A stretch of 64,000 bases of DNA from Chrysemys picta bellii (lineage: Eukaryota > Chordata > Testudines > Emydidae): assembly GCF_011386835.1 (NCBI RefSeq), contig NC_088791.1, positions 25,208,998-25,272,997 of the forward strand, written 5' to 3'. A model generated the notes under the pieces. It was not told the DNA's origin, did no database searches, and saw nothing but the letters and a program-made list of their open reading frames with translations. The translations under genes and the position numbers were made by a program. Positions 1 through 14,679 of the stretch are shown one piece after another (the first letter of the stretch is position 1; every line of letters starts with the position of its first letter).

Positions 1-125
1 TTCCCTCCAATCGTATAAAGGCTTAATTTAAAAAAAGAAGAAATATGCAAGTTGCACTTCATTACCTTAAGTGTTCTATTGTCCTTCTTGAACAATAAAA
101 GCTTATGGGTATTTGACACCTTGAC

Positions 126-158
126 TTTTTTTTTTTTTTTTTTTTTTTTGCGCGCGCA
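126..158. repeat. poly-T tract followed by GC dinucleotides
   Basis: A run of 24 T (126-149) is followed directly by alternating G and C to about 157. It is a simple repeat in intron DNA and may be the A-tail of a minus-strand retroposed fragment, but no element body was recognised beside it. Confidence 0.8.
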
Positions 159-295
159 GGCATAGAGTTAGAGCAAAGAAATATATACATTTAAATGTGT
201 CATGTCATGGAATTCCATTGCCACCAGTAAGTTATTCTCTGACAGGATTTAAAAATAGAGAAATTGAAGTGTCTTATCTTTGATAGTCCTTATAT

Positions 296-1040
296 CAGAG
301 GTGAGCAAACTTTTTGGCCTGAGGGCCACATTGAGGTTGCAAAACCGTATGGAGGGCCGGGAAGGCTGTGCCTCCCCAAACAGCCTGGCCCCTACCCCCA
401 TCTGCCCCCTCCCACTTCCTGCCCCCTGACTGCCCCTCTCAGAACCCCCGACCCAACCAACCCCCCCCTGCTCCTTGTCGCCTAACCGCCCTCTCTCAGG
501 ACCTCCCTCCCCTAACCGCCCACTGGGACCTCACCCCCTATCCAACCCCCCTGCTCCCAGTCCCCTGACTGCCCCAACCCTTATCCACACCCCCACTCCC
601 TGACAGGCCCCCCGGGACCCCACGCCTATTCAACCCCCCCGTTCGTCATCCCCTGGCCCCATCCACACCCCTACCCCCCTGACAGGCCCCCCAGGAACCC
701 ACGCTTACCCAACCCCCTCCCCGTTCCCCATCCCCTGACCACCCCCCACCCCAAACCTCCACCCCATGCAACCACCCCCTGCTCCCTGACTGCCCCTTGG
801 CCCCCCGCCCCTTATCCAACCTCCCAGCCCCCTTACCATGCTGCTCAGACCAGCATGTCTGGCAGCCGTGCCGCCTGACCGGAGCTACACACACTGCCGC
901 GCTGCCCTGCAGGAGCTTGCAGCCGCGCTGCCTGCGTGGCTGCGGGGGAGGGGGGACAGCAGGGGAGGGGCCGGGGGGGCTAGCCTCCCGTGGGTCGGAT
1001 ATGGCCATAGATATGGTGGGCCATAGTTTGCCCACCTCTG
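296..1040. mobile_element. hAT-type non-autonomous element (MITE), C-rich interior
   Basis: The termini are inverted: the left end begins CAGAGGTGAGCAAACTTT and the right end finishes AGTTTGCCCACCTCTG. An exact 8-bp target duplication, CCTTATAT, flanks it at 288-295 and 1041-1048, the size typical of hAT transposition. The interior is a long C-rich, imperfectly repetitive tract with no transposase frame. The overlapping open frames here are low-complexity artefacts. A related right end occurs near 53872. Confidence 0.9.
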
Positions 1041-1048
1041 CCTTATAT

Positions 1049-3239
<2,191 letters not shown>

Positions 3240-4900
3240 AACATTTTTTTCATTTTAAATCACATTTCCTAGTTGTTTGTCTTCTAGAGTTAAGTAAAAC
3301 ATATTGTACATCTACAGAGAAAGATTTCTCTAATTCTGCCAGAGTCCTATCCCCCACATTGTCAGATGCAACGAAAGCAGATCTGGATAGTACACTTTCC
3401 CTTGCTGCTATGACACAAGTAAGTGTCTGTAATTCCCTTTGGAAAGAAGGCACAAGTCCATGTAACACTGCTATCTTGGCCATGCTGGGGCAATAAGCAT
3501 CATCCTGGCTGATCATCTTCACAATCTTCCACATTAGAAGGAATGGTGGGAAAGCATACATCAGATCTGTACCCCAATTTAGGAGGACTGTATCAGTTAG
3601 AGAGTGAGCATCTGGCTCCTGCTCTTAACACCAAGTGCCCTTCTTTTTGTTCAAGTCTTCTGGTAACTAGATCTTTATCTGAAGTACCAAGTACCCCAAA
3701 GTAGCTATGAAGCCACAAAGTACCATTTCAGAGTAGCAGCCGTGTTAGTCTGTATCCGCAAAAAGAAGAACAGGAGTACTTGTGGCACCTTAGAGACTAA
3801 CAAATTTATTAGAGCATAAGCTTTCGTGGACTACAGCCCACTTCTTCGGATGCATATAGAATGGAACATATATTGAGGAGATATATATACACACATACAG
3901 AGAGCATAAACAGGTGGGGGTTGTCTTACCAACTCTGAGAGGCTCTCTGTATGTGTGTATATATATCTCCCCAATATATGTTCCATTCTATATGCATCCG
4001 AAGAAGTGGGCTGTAGTCCACGAAAGCTTATGCTCTAATAAATTTGTTAGTCTCTAAGGTGCCACAAGTACTCCTGTTCTTTTTTAAAGTACCATTTGTG
4101 CATCTGGGAAAAGTCTCTGTGTAGCTGGTCCACTGACTCACTGAGAGGCCCTGTCACATGCAGAGCTACTGTTCTATTGTCTGTGGCTACTTGAACCACT
4201 GATCTTTGCACTGGAGTACTGAATGATCTGACCAGAGAGAGGAATGATCTGAGTGCCAACAAACTGCTCTTAACTCCAGAACACTGATATGAAGGCAAGA
4301 TTCCTAGTGATTCCAGAGACCTCTTGTTAAAAATCTCCAATTAGAGGCACAGGGGCACAGATACACCTACAGTGGAGCACCCACAGGGACACTACTCGAA
4401 GAACAACTTTTGGATGCATCTGATCAGCCCTGGATCCAGGATGGAACGAAGACCTCCATCTTTCTTTGGAATTAGGAAATAGTGGGAGTAGGAACCCCAA
4501 TTTTTGAGATTTTCCTGAACCTCCTCTACTGCTCCCTCCATTAATAAAGTGGAGATTTCTATTCTTAACACCAACTTGTGAGAGGGATCCATGAAGAGAG
4601 AGGGAGGGGAGGTTGATCTGGAGGGAAGATTTCAAATTGTCCTTTTATAATAATCAAAACCATCTGTCTACAGAGTCTTTTGACACTTGCCGTAAACATG
4701 ACAAAGAGTCTCCAATTGTTAGGGGAACTGAATTCAAGGTTGTTTTGTTGCTCTTGAACTTCATGCCACACCTGCACTCTAACTGCAGGTACAGAATGGA
4801 GGACAAATTCCTTTGTCTCATCATGGATTTAAAGGGACATCTTTTATATTGCTACCGAGAAGCAGTGATTGCCATTGTTGCCGCTGGTAGTGTTGTCTGC
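3240..4900 (-). mobile_element. DIRS-type retrotransposon remnant (RT and downstream region)
   Basis: Minus-strand frames at 4392-4635 contain an RT N-terminal block with the signature YFLIPKKDGG. The frame at 3250-3561 resembles the region after RNase H in DIRS elements. The 4330-4410 stretch (ATCTCCAATT, GTGGAGCACCCACAGGGAC) matches the terminal repeat seen at 50566-50645. That places a DIRS terminus next to RT sequence, so this block may be two rearranged fragments or include an internal complementary region. Every frame is broken. A Penelope-like insertion (3729-4085) splits it, and its 12-bp target duplication shows it arrived later. Confidence 0.7.
3729..4085. mobile_element. Penelope-like element, inverted-arm insertion
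   Basis: The insertion is flanked by an exact 12-bp duplication, AAAGTACCATTT, at 3717-3728 and 4086-4097. It begins with the turtle-type tail (CAGAGTAGCAGCCGTGTTAG). Two near-perfect inverted arms of about 140 nt follow (about 3763-3905 and 3941-4081). Each contains GCATAAGCTTTCGTGG or its complement and a GCATCCGAAGAAGTGG box, and they are separated by a loop of about 35 nt. No protein-coding part is left. The arms could form a long hairpin if transcribed. Inverted or tandem partial copies are known for Penelope-like elements. Confidence 0.85.
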
Positions 4901-6228
<1,328 letters not shown>

Positions 6229-6345
6229 TTATTCTTAAAAACACTTATCTAATAAAGTTCTGGTTACCATTTTAGTACAATATAATCACAATGCTGTCTT
6301 GTGTATTAATGCATCCATATGGTACATACATATATACACATGCAC

Positions 6346-6420
6346 CACCCAGGTGGTGTAAAGGCAACCTGCTGCAGGATTCAAAAGTTCAAATCCACCT
6401 CCAGTACCTCATAGAATAAA
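6346..6420 (+). repeat. possible decayed tRNA-derived SINE head
   Basis: TGGTGTAAAGG resembles a pol III A box, and AGTTCAAATCC about 45 nt downstream resembles a B box. There is no cloverleaf, CCA end or recognisable SINE body, so an old tRNA-derived repeat is more likely than a tRNA gene. Confidence 0.3.
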
Positions 6421-6769
6421 GCAAGCAACCATTAAGGATTTTTGTTGAAAAGTGAAAGTTTATTCTAATATAGCAAAATAAAATCATGCTGTAAAAAATA
6501 AAGTTAGGTACTCTTTACTGTGTTATGCATAACTTCAGTTTTTCTGAGTTACCTAAAACACATTACAAATAGTCAAATGACCAGGAATTTAAGATTTACA
6601 TAGAGTTGGCTAAAGATGTATTTAACAGTATCCATAAAATGTACTAGCAACCAACGGGGTCCAGAAGAAAAGTGGATGCTGCTCATTCTTAACTAGCAAA
6701 CACACACATTTGGAAACTTCTGGTAATAAATGTGCTAGACTATACAGGCAACATAGGAATGCAATTTTC

Positions 6770-7055
6770 TCACCTATGCCAAAACAGGTGCTCCCAGTTG
6801 GGCTAATCAAGGGGGCAGGGCTGCACCTGCAGTTACAAAGGTCAGACAGAGAGCCAATGAGGCAGAAATGGCTGAGAGAGAGCTAGGAAGAGGAACTGGG
6901 AAGGGAAGAAGTGAGAGCCTAAAATGTAAACGGTCAGCTGCAGAACTGTTTGTGTAAGTTTAGATAATAAACCTGCCTAAGAGAGACTGTGGGTGTGGCA
7001 ATGAGACCATAACAAGTTGGGGAGAAGCCCTCTGACATATGGAAGAGAAGGCTAG
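6770..7055 (+). mobile_element. 5' LTR (truncated) of gypsy-type element
   Basis: This stretch is repeated, diverged, at 8139-8475: the shared landmarks are GTGCTCCCAGTTG, a GAGCCAATGAGGCAGAA-like block, the AATAAA signal (6966-6971) followed by CCTG, and ATAACAAG near the end. The left end of the LTR seen in the downstream copy (TGTCACAGGG) is missing here. The two LTRs differ at many positions, so the insertion is old. Confidence 0.7.
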
Positions 7056-7167
7056 CACTGAGATCGGCCCCTGGTACAAGGGGAGAGCAAGGAGAATTAC
7101 TGGTGCCAAGAAAAAAGGGAAAGCCCAAGCATTGACTGAGCCCACCTAGTTTGGCTGATTAAGGAAG

Positions 7168-8100
7168 ATGGAGGAGATGATACATCTATTGGTTATAGCA
7201 CAGCAACACCAGACAGCTGCACTACAGCAGCAACAGGAACAGCAAAGACAGAGGCTATGCTCCTACAGTTGACGAACAGGCTAGAGAAGCAACAGAGGCA
7301 CAACTTGCTGCTCAAAAACACTGGCTAGAGGCCCCCCCCCTTCCAGCAACAGGAATGTCTACAGAAGCAGTTAGGTCAAGAGACCCAGGGGAACCTGCTT
7401 GGTGATGGAGAGGGAAGCTCAGGTCAGCTAGTCCCTGGCCTGGTAAAGCTTGGGCCAGAGAACGACCCATAGGCCTTCCTTGGAGACAGTGGCAAGTGCA
7501 GCAGGCAGGAAGGAGTCAATTTACATAGCACTGTTCCTGATGGGCAAGGCAGAGGCAGCATACCAAGCAGTAAGTGACGAGCAGACAGGCTCCTATCCTG
7601 TGGTGAAGGCTGCCATCTTAAATAGACTAGGACTGACTTCAGAGGTGTATAGCACCGGTTTTGGGCTGAACCATTTCCATGGGGGCCATGACCACACATA
7701 GCGGTCAAAGATTACAGGACCTCATGGCTTGGTGGCTATGCCCGGAGACCAGTTCAACAGAGAAAATCATGGACCAAATCATCCTGGAACAGTTTTTAAA
7801 AAGGTCCTACTCAAGGGAGTAGAGCTAGGCACTGCCAGCCTAACTCAGTGTGGGAGGAAGTCAAATAGGCAGAAGCCTTCTCTGTGGCTGAAGGAAATGA
7901 GCAGCCTGAATGATATGGCAGAGTTAAGAGTGACCCAACAGGGTCACAAAATAGTCTCAGGAAAGCTCTCATATAGCCCAAAACAGGAGGCTGCACAGAG
8001 GCCACCAGGCCCCTGCACTTTTTGGTTTGTGGGTGGAAGAAGTCTGGAAGGGGCCTCAAGTCAGGAAAAAAGCCTATCTGTGAAAGAGGCAGGGTTTTGG
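7168..8100 (+). pseudogene. decayed gypsy-type gag with SCAN-like capsid region
   Basis: The frame opens with ATGGAGGAG at 7168 and encodes a glutamine-rich head (QQQQEQQRQR), then breaks. Further pieces, in shifting frames up to about 8100, resemble the alpha-helical capsid segment that gave rise to vertebrate SCAN domains. One such piece is the MDQIILEQFLK-like stretch near 7770. Several stops and frameshifts interrupt it, and no pol region follows before the 3' LTR, so this is an internally deleted, non-functional copy. The family assignment comes from remembered gypsy/Gmr1-like Gag features. Described only as a relic. Confidence 0.6.
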
Positions 8101-8138
8101 TTGTTTGTTTTGTTTTGTTTTTTTGAAAGGGACAGGTA

Positions 8139-8475
8139 TGTCACAGGGTGGCTGGCCCCTGTAACTGAAGTAGGTCCCTCCTCCCTGTGCCAGAACATGT
8201 GCTCCCAGTTGATCCAATTAAGGAGGTGGGGCTGGAGCTATAAAGGCATTATGTGACCTGGGGCTATAAAGGGTAAGAGAAAGACCCAGTGAGGCAGAAC
8301 TGACTGGGAGAAAGCTAGGAAGCTGCAGGACAGCCAGAGTTTGGGAGAAGAGACCGCAAGAGCCCAATATGTAAAGGGTGAGCTAAGAAACTTTTTTGTT
8401 TGTTTTAAGTTTGGACAATAAACCTGACCAAAAGAACGTAACAGTTAGTCTGTAACAAGCTCCAGAGAAGTCCTG
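8139..8475 (+). mobile_element. 3' LTR of gypsy-type element
   Basis: Begins TGTCACAGGGTGG, contains TATAAA at 8239-8244 and AATAAA at 8417-8422, and matches the 6770-7055 copy in order of landmarks. The right border is approximate because the similarity fades after AACAAGCTCCAGAGAAG. The LTR pair encloses only about 1.1 kb, consistent with loss of pol. Confidence 0.7.
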
Positions 8476-8785
8476 CCTTGTTTCATAGGTCTACAGATGA
8501 TAAAGCCTCCCAAGCATAACAGAGTAATACATTTTAGATGTTTCTAAAACTAGCCTATACTCCAACTTCTGAAACAATGGACATTTATAGATATTATGAC
8601 CATAAATCCCATATCTTCTTATAGTTACAGTGCTTTTAAACCGATTTTTGTTCACATAAAAATTATGTATAAACGGTTACTTTAACACTTATGCCCCTAG
8701 TCATGGGCCAAGACCCTATTATACTAGTTGCTGTATAAACATAGAATGAAAAGGTGAAAATTTAACTGATTCCTGTTCTTAATTA

Positions 8786-8960
8786 CACCTCTACCCCGAT
8801 ATAACACGAATTCGGATATAACACGGTAAAGCAATGCTCTGGGGGGGGCAGGGTTGCACACTCTGGTGGATCAAAGCAAGTTCGATATAACGCGTTTTCA
8901 CCTATAAAGCGGTTAAGATTTTTTGGCTCCCGAGGACAGCGTTATATCAAGGTAGAGGTG
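8786..8960. mobile_element. TcMar-type MITE, copy 1
   Basis: Inverted ends CACCTCTACCCCGATATAAC and TATATCAAGGTAGAGGTG are flanked by TA on both sides (8784-8785, 8961-8962), the Tc1/mariner target. Length is 175 bp with a short G-rich centre and no transposase. The same family occurs at 52301-52488 (opposite orientation) and, enlarged, at 56924-58448. Confidence 0.9.
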
Positions 8961-8962
8961 TA

Positions 8963-9754
<792 letters not shown>

Positions 9755-10054
9755 CTACAACCGAAGATATACATTAGCTAAAAATAAGAATGGGGGTCAG
9801 TAACTGTCTTACACTTTTTTTTTAAAACATTTAAGAAAATGCCAAATTCACAATTTGAAATCTAAAGTAACAAGTGTTCCAAAGAACAACGTACCTGGTA
9901 TTAAATACAAACAATGTGTTAAAGTAAAGCCAAGATGGGGTAAAAAAAATTTCAACAAATAGGATAATGTAATGAAAACTAATCAATTACTGCCCCTTTA
10001 GGGTGTGATTTTCAGAAGTGCCTAAAAATTCTTATTGACTATGATAATGCAACA

Positions 10055-10464
10055 TACTATACACACATGCTGCCTCCGCCCGCAAGCACTGCCCCCGCAG
10101 CTCCCATTGGCGCAGTTCCCAGCCAATGGGAGCTGCAGGACCGGAGCTTAGGGTGGATCAGAGGCAGCAGATGGAGCTTGGGGCTGGGTAGGGAATCTGC
10201 CCCAGCCCCACCAACCACCCCCCCCCCAGCACCTCCCAGGCTGCAATTCCGCCCCCCCCCCCCCCGCCGCCGAGCACCCACGGCGTCCGCCCCCTAGCAC
10301 CCACTGCACCCCCGCTTCCCCCCCCCCCCAAGCACCACCCCCAAGTTTTAGGCAGGAGTATATAGTAAAAGTCATGGACAGGTCACAGGCTGTGAATTTC
10401 TGTTTACTGTCCGTGACCTATGACTTTTACTAAAAATACCTGTGACTAAAACATAGCCTTAATT
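10055..10464. mobile_element. GC-rich head plus self-complementary MITE (copy 1)
   Basis: The right part (about 10345-10464) has an internal dyad: AGTAAAAGTCATGGACAGGT is answered by its complement near 10415-10432, and it ends in AAACATAGCCTTAA. The same block occurs at about 45005-45125 and, inverted, at about 62697-62800. The left part (10055-10340) is C-rich with poly-C runs and has no recognisable end, so the left border is uncertain. Open frames here are compositional. Confidence 0.65.
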
Positions 10465-10767
10465 ATGGTTCATTTGGTTTCTGAAATGTGACGTCAATTA
10501 CACTGGCCACGTTATGGGGATATGGACTCTATAAAGTACAGTTTTTAGAGATTGAAAGCTAATATGTTGTTCTCAAAAGATAGCAGGCTAGTGGTGTGGA
10601 ATTACTATCAGGGATGGCTGAACCTTATCCTTCTGTAATACTTTTTAAACTGATGCATAAACTGCAGTTGCCTTTGTAAAACATTTAAGTATTTATTTTC
10701 AAGAATGTCAATTTCATTCATAAAATTAGGAATACAAACTTACTAAGTTATGAGTTAAAGAGTATAT

Positions 10768-11045
10768 CTACACTGCAATAAAAAATCCGCAGCACTCAGT
10801 TTCAGAGCCCAGGTCAATTGACTTAGGTTCACAGGACTTGGGCTGTGAGGCAAAAAATTGCAGCACAGACATCTGGGCTCAGGCTGGAGCCCAAGCTCTG
10901 AGACCCTCCTCCCTAATGGTGTCTCAGAGCTCAGGCTCCAACCAACACCTTATCATCTGCACTGCAATTTTTAGCCCCGTGAGCCTGAGTCAACTGGCTC
11001 AGGCCAGTTACAGCAGTGCCAAGAGTCTTTTGTTGCAGTGAAGAC
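10768..11045. mobile_element. palindromic MITE, 'CTACACTGCAAT' family, copy 1
   Basis: Outer ends CTACACTGCAATAAAA and TTTTGTTGCAGTGAAGAC are inverted. Inside, GGCTCAGGCTGGAGCCCAAG and CTCAGAGCTCAGGCTCCAACC form further dyads, so the whole element is roughly self-complementary. A second copy lies at about 61040-61365. No transposase is present, and a clean target duplication could not be defined. Confidence 0.7.
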
Positions 11046-11917
11046 TTACCTAAAGTCACACTATACCTATGGCAGAAGCAAACAAAGGTCAGTGATAATT
11101 AGTCATATTACTGTAATGCCAGAACTGGCAAAGTCATCTTATGACAAGTAGATGCATGAATGCATGCAATTTTCTCCATTTAATTTAAATGAGTAATTTC
11201 AGTTTGGCATGCTCAAACAGGTATGATGTTGGTAATATTGAACAAGACAATGCTGTTGCTACAGATTTAGATCAGATAAATCAGAGGTGTAGAATGCTGG
11301 AGAGACAAACAGAAGAAATTAATCAAAACAAAGCAACATACCATAGAGCACAACTAAACATGGTTATAGCAAGTTAAATATATTACAAGACAGCAAATAT
11401 GGATAAACTAGCTGCATGTAAAAATTAAAACACTGTCAGATAAGTCTTGTAAACAACATGATGTGTAAAAGTATTCCTTCAGTCTGCACATCAGACTGAT
11501 TATTGAGATATGTTATGCTGAACAAAAAAATAAGTCTCCATAATGAGAAATGGGAATCTTAATAGTTACAAAATTTGCTGTAGATCACTGTGAAATCTGA
11601 AGCAAGACAGCTCCAAATGTAAAAGGAAGTTCATCTATCACAAAAAACCCATTATTTTAAACATGTATAACTTATGAGAGTGGGGGAGAGTTTTGTATTG
11701 TGGTGTGAATCCATGCCACAGGACCCTCTGTTGCTTCTTCCAAAACTGATATCTCTATCAACAGGAAATCCTGTTTAAGCCTCATAGTAGTTTAATGAGC
11801 TTAAGGCAAGCCTTACTTCGGCCTTGCAAAAGAAATTAAAACAAATAGTAAAATGTTTTTTTACCAATATAAATAAAAAGAGAACTAGAAAAGAAGTAGG
11901 GCTGCTATGGGGTAGAG

Positions 11918-12046
11918 CAGTGGTTTTCAAACTTTTTTCATTTGTGAACCCCTAAAATATTTCAAATGGAGTTGCAGACCCCTTTGGAAATCTTAGACAG
12001 TCTACAGACCACCAGGGGTCTGTGGACCACAAGTTGAAAACCAGTG
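11918..12046. mobile_element. hAT-type MITE, 129 bp
   Basis: Ends CAGTGGTTTTCAAAC and GTTGAAAACCAGTG are inverted. An exact 8-bp target duplication, GGGTAGAG, is at 11910-11917 and 12047-12054. Too short to code for anything. Confidence 0.92.
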
Positions 12047-12059
12047 GGGTAGAGATTAA

Positions 12060-12840
12060 ACAATCTAGGTATGTCTCACAAACTAAATGAATATGTTGTC
12101 CCAGTTTTCAATAACAGTGATGATGCAGACCATGGGGGCAAAGGCAGGATGCTAATGGGAGCGAGTATAACGACAGAGGGATAGAAAGACCTGGATGTAT
12201 TAGTCGATCACAGGATGACTAAGCCATCAAAATGATGCAGCTGTGAAAAAGGAAAGTGTTTGCCTAGCATGTATGAAGTAAGGTATTTCCAGCAGAGATA
12301 GGGAAGTATTAATACCCTTGTACGAGGTACTGATAAGATCTCATTTGATATAGTGTATACAATTCTAGTCACCCATGTTCAAGAAAGAATTCATATTGGA
12401 AGAAGTGCAGAGAAGGGCTACTAAAATGACTTGGAGAGCCTACTTTACAAGAGGAAACTTAAAAGGCTTGGCTTGTTTAGTCTAGCAAAAAGAACACAGC
12501 GGGGATATGGTTGCTCTCTATAAATATGTCACGGAGTAAACATCAGAGAGGGAGAAGAGCTATTTAAGCTTGAGGACAATGTTGGCCACATGAACAAATG
12601 TGTATAAACAGGCTATGAATAAAGTTAGCAGGTTTCTGACTAGAAGAGTGAAGTTTTGGAACAGCCTTCAAGTAGGACTGGTGGGTGGGGTTGGGGGCAC
12701 AGGGGAGAAACCCAACTACTTTTAAATTGGGGCTTGATATAATCATTTACAGAATTATATAATGGGGCTGTTTGCAACAACAGTGTACTGGACCTGGAAG
12801 GGATCTCCTGGGTTATATTCCTAGATTATTTTAAATTTAT
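12060..12840 (+). mobile_element. old CR1 LINE 3' fragment
   Basis: The sequence follows the order of the CR1 post-RT region seen in better copies nearby: a CTGGATGT...GTCGATCACAGGATGA block, TACGAGGTACTGATAAG, AGTGCAGAGAAGGGCTACTAAAATGA in two parts, TAAAAGGCTTGGCTTGTTTAGTCT, and TGGAACAGCCTTCAAG. It is heavily diverged and frame-broken. It looks older than the CR1 copies at 16.2 and 22 kb. Confidence 0.65.
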
Positions 12841-12949
12841 ACTGTGAGGTCTCTTAAAATATAGCACCATCTTCATAATTAAACATTCTAATAAGCATCT
12901 TAGATACACTTTATAAAGAATAAGCTACATTATATTTTCATTTCTATGG

Positions 12950-14660
12950 CACAAAATCTGCAACTTTCAACTTAGGTGCTGAGTCTGATGTGCTGTCCCC
13001 ACGTTGAATTTAGTACCGTGTTCCAACTCCAGTGCTGGTGGTGCTGGGGGTAGTTAGTCCGAGGCATCCAGGGACAACTGGTGGGAATATGGGACCGGCA
13101 TAACGGGCATGCCCCAAAGGTTCCAGTATGGCCATTGAGTGGGCCATTGTTCCTCCTGCCATGCCATCGCTGCAGCTGCCACACCAGCTTCACGGGTCGG
13201 CAGTGAATCACCCCTCCTTGGCGAGGGGCTGAACACCCGGTCCGAGTCCAACCATTGACCTTCCAGCAACCGGGGCGGAGCTGTCAAGGCCTGAGTCTGC
13301 TGACTGATCCTGGTGATGATCGGTGCCTGCTGATGAGTGGTACCGAGGGGGTTGGGGGGGGGGGGGTGGAGACTGGTGCTGCAACAGAGGCGATCCCGCC
13401 CCAGTGGGGGACCCATGTCTGGGAGACCGTCTGGGAGAGGGTGACCTGCGCCGTGGCAATCTTTGACAGGAAGCTCGTCGGTACTGGTGGTACAGGGACT
13501 GGTGCCTTGACTCTGGTGTCCCATGTCTTGTAGGGGGAGGGCGCAGCGTCAGGGACCTGGGTCTTCTGACTGGAGACTGGGGATGCAGTGCTGGAGTTCT
13601 AGGCCCCAGAGATGAGGATCTACGCCTTCGTTCCAGGGACCAAGGGTGCTCCACTGCCCTATGGGGCAGTCTCATGATTGGCTTGCCCTTATGAGTTGGG
13701 ACCTTAGCCGAGTCTGGCGCCTGGTGCGGTGTCTGCAGTGCCTGTCGGCCAGCTTGCTCTTTAGCTGCTGGGGCCGCTTGGGCAACCAGGGCCCAAGGAG
13801 AAGCCAGGGTCCCCTGCCACTCCCGGGAGTTGGAGGCGGATCGCTGGCCGGGCTGAGGGGGTTCAACCTCAGTGGTACCCCCATGATACCTTGAGGCGGG
13901 CACATGGCCTGACATAGGGCCTTTGCCCAAGGCCCCTTTACCTTCCAGTGCCGGGGGGCTTTTCTTCTTTTGTCGCTTCTTCAGCACCGGCGAGGGGCAC
14001 GGTGCCGGGCAGAGTCCGATGCTGGCGGTGCGTTACGCACTGATGTCCAGGTGCTCAGTGTGGGATCCGAGCAGGAGGACTCGGACACAGGACGAAGCTC
14101 AGTCTCCATGAAGAGGGCTCTCAAGCAGCTATCCCACTCTGTGTGTTCTGGGGCAAAAGTTTTTACAGATTCTGCACTTGTCCTTTCTATGGGATTCCCC
14201 TAAACACTTCAAACAACTGTTGTGGGGGTCACTAATAGGCATCGGCCTGTTGCAGGACGAGTATGGTTTGAAGCCAGGAGATTGGGGCATGCTCTGCTCT
14301 GGGGTGAAATCGCAGCTGGTACTCTAACTACCAACTAACCTAACACTTAATGGCTAACTAGGAACCTACAAACTATATACGAAGGAGACAGACAATGGGC
14401 TGTGAAGAACTGCTAATGCTCTTGTGATGCAAGACAAGGCACTCCGATCAACTGCCACGGGTAGTAAGAAGGAACTGAGAGGGCGTAGGGTTGGCAGCAT
14501 CTAATATGCCAATGCGCGAGCGCAGCACTCAAGGGGACGCTACAGCCGACCCTACAGATACCACTAAGGCAAAAAATCTCTGCTGACTGTGCACGTGGGT
14601 GCACACACACCTAGAATAGAATCGACATGAGCAAGCACTCGAAGAAATAGTTCCTAAGCT
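12950..14660 (-). mobile_element. DIRS-type retrotransposon gag-region remnant
   Basis: A long minus-strand frame at 13208-13987 encodes a proline-, serine- and arginine-rich protein (RRRRSSSLGPRTP, RRRSPSPRRSPRHGSP) of the kind found in DIRS gag regions. Downstream frames continue to about 12970. The 5' side (14400-14660) has CACTCGAAGAA and AGTTCC near 14637-14652, resembling DIRS ends. Stops and frameshifts break it. The RS-rich frame should not be read as a splicing-factor gene: there is no start context, no splice structure and no RNA-binding domain. Pol is absent, so this is a partial copy. Confidence 0.55.
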
Positions 14661-14679
14661 CTAAGAGACTGATGATCCA

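Noticed and set aside
13208..13987. An arginine/serine-rich frame resembling an SR splicing factor
   Set aside because: No RRM domain, no splice structure and DIRS-like surroundings. It fits a gag-region remnant.
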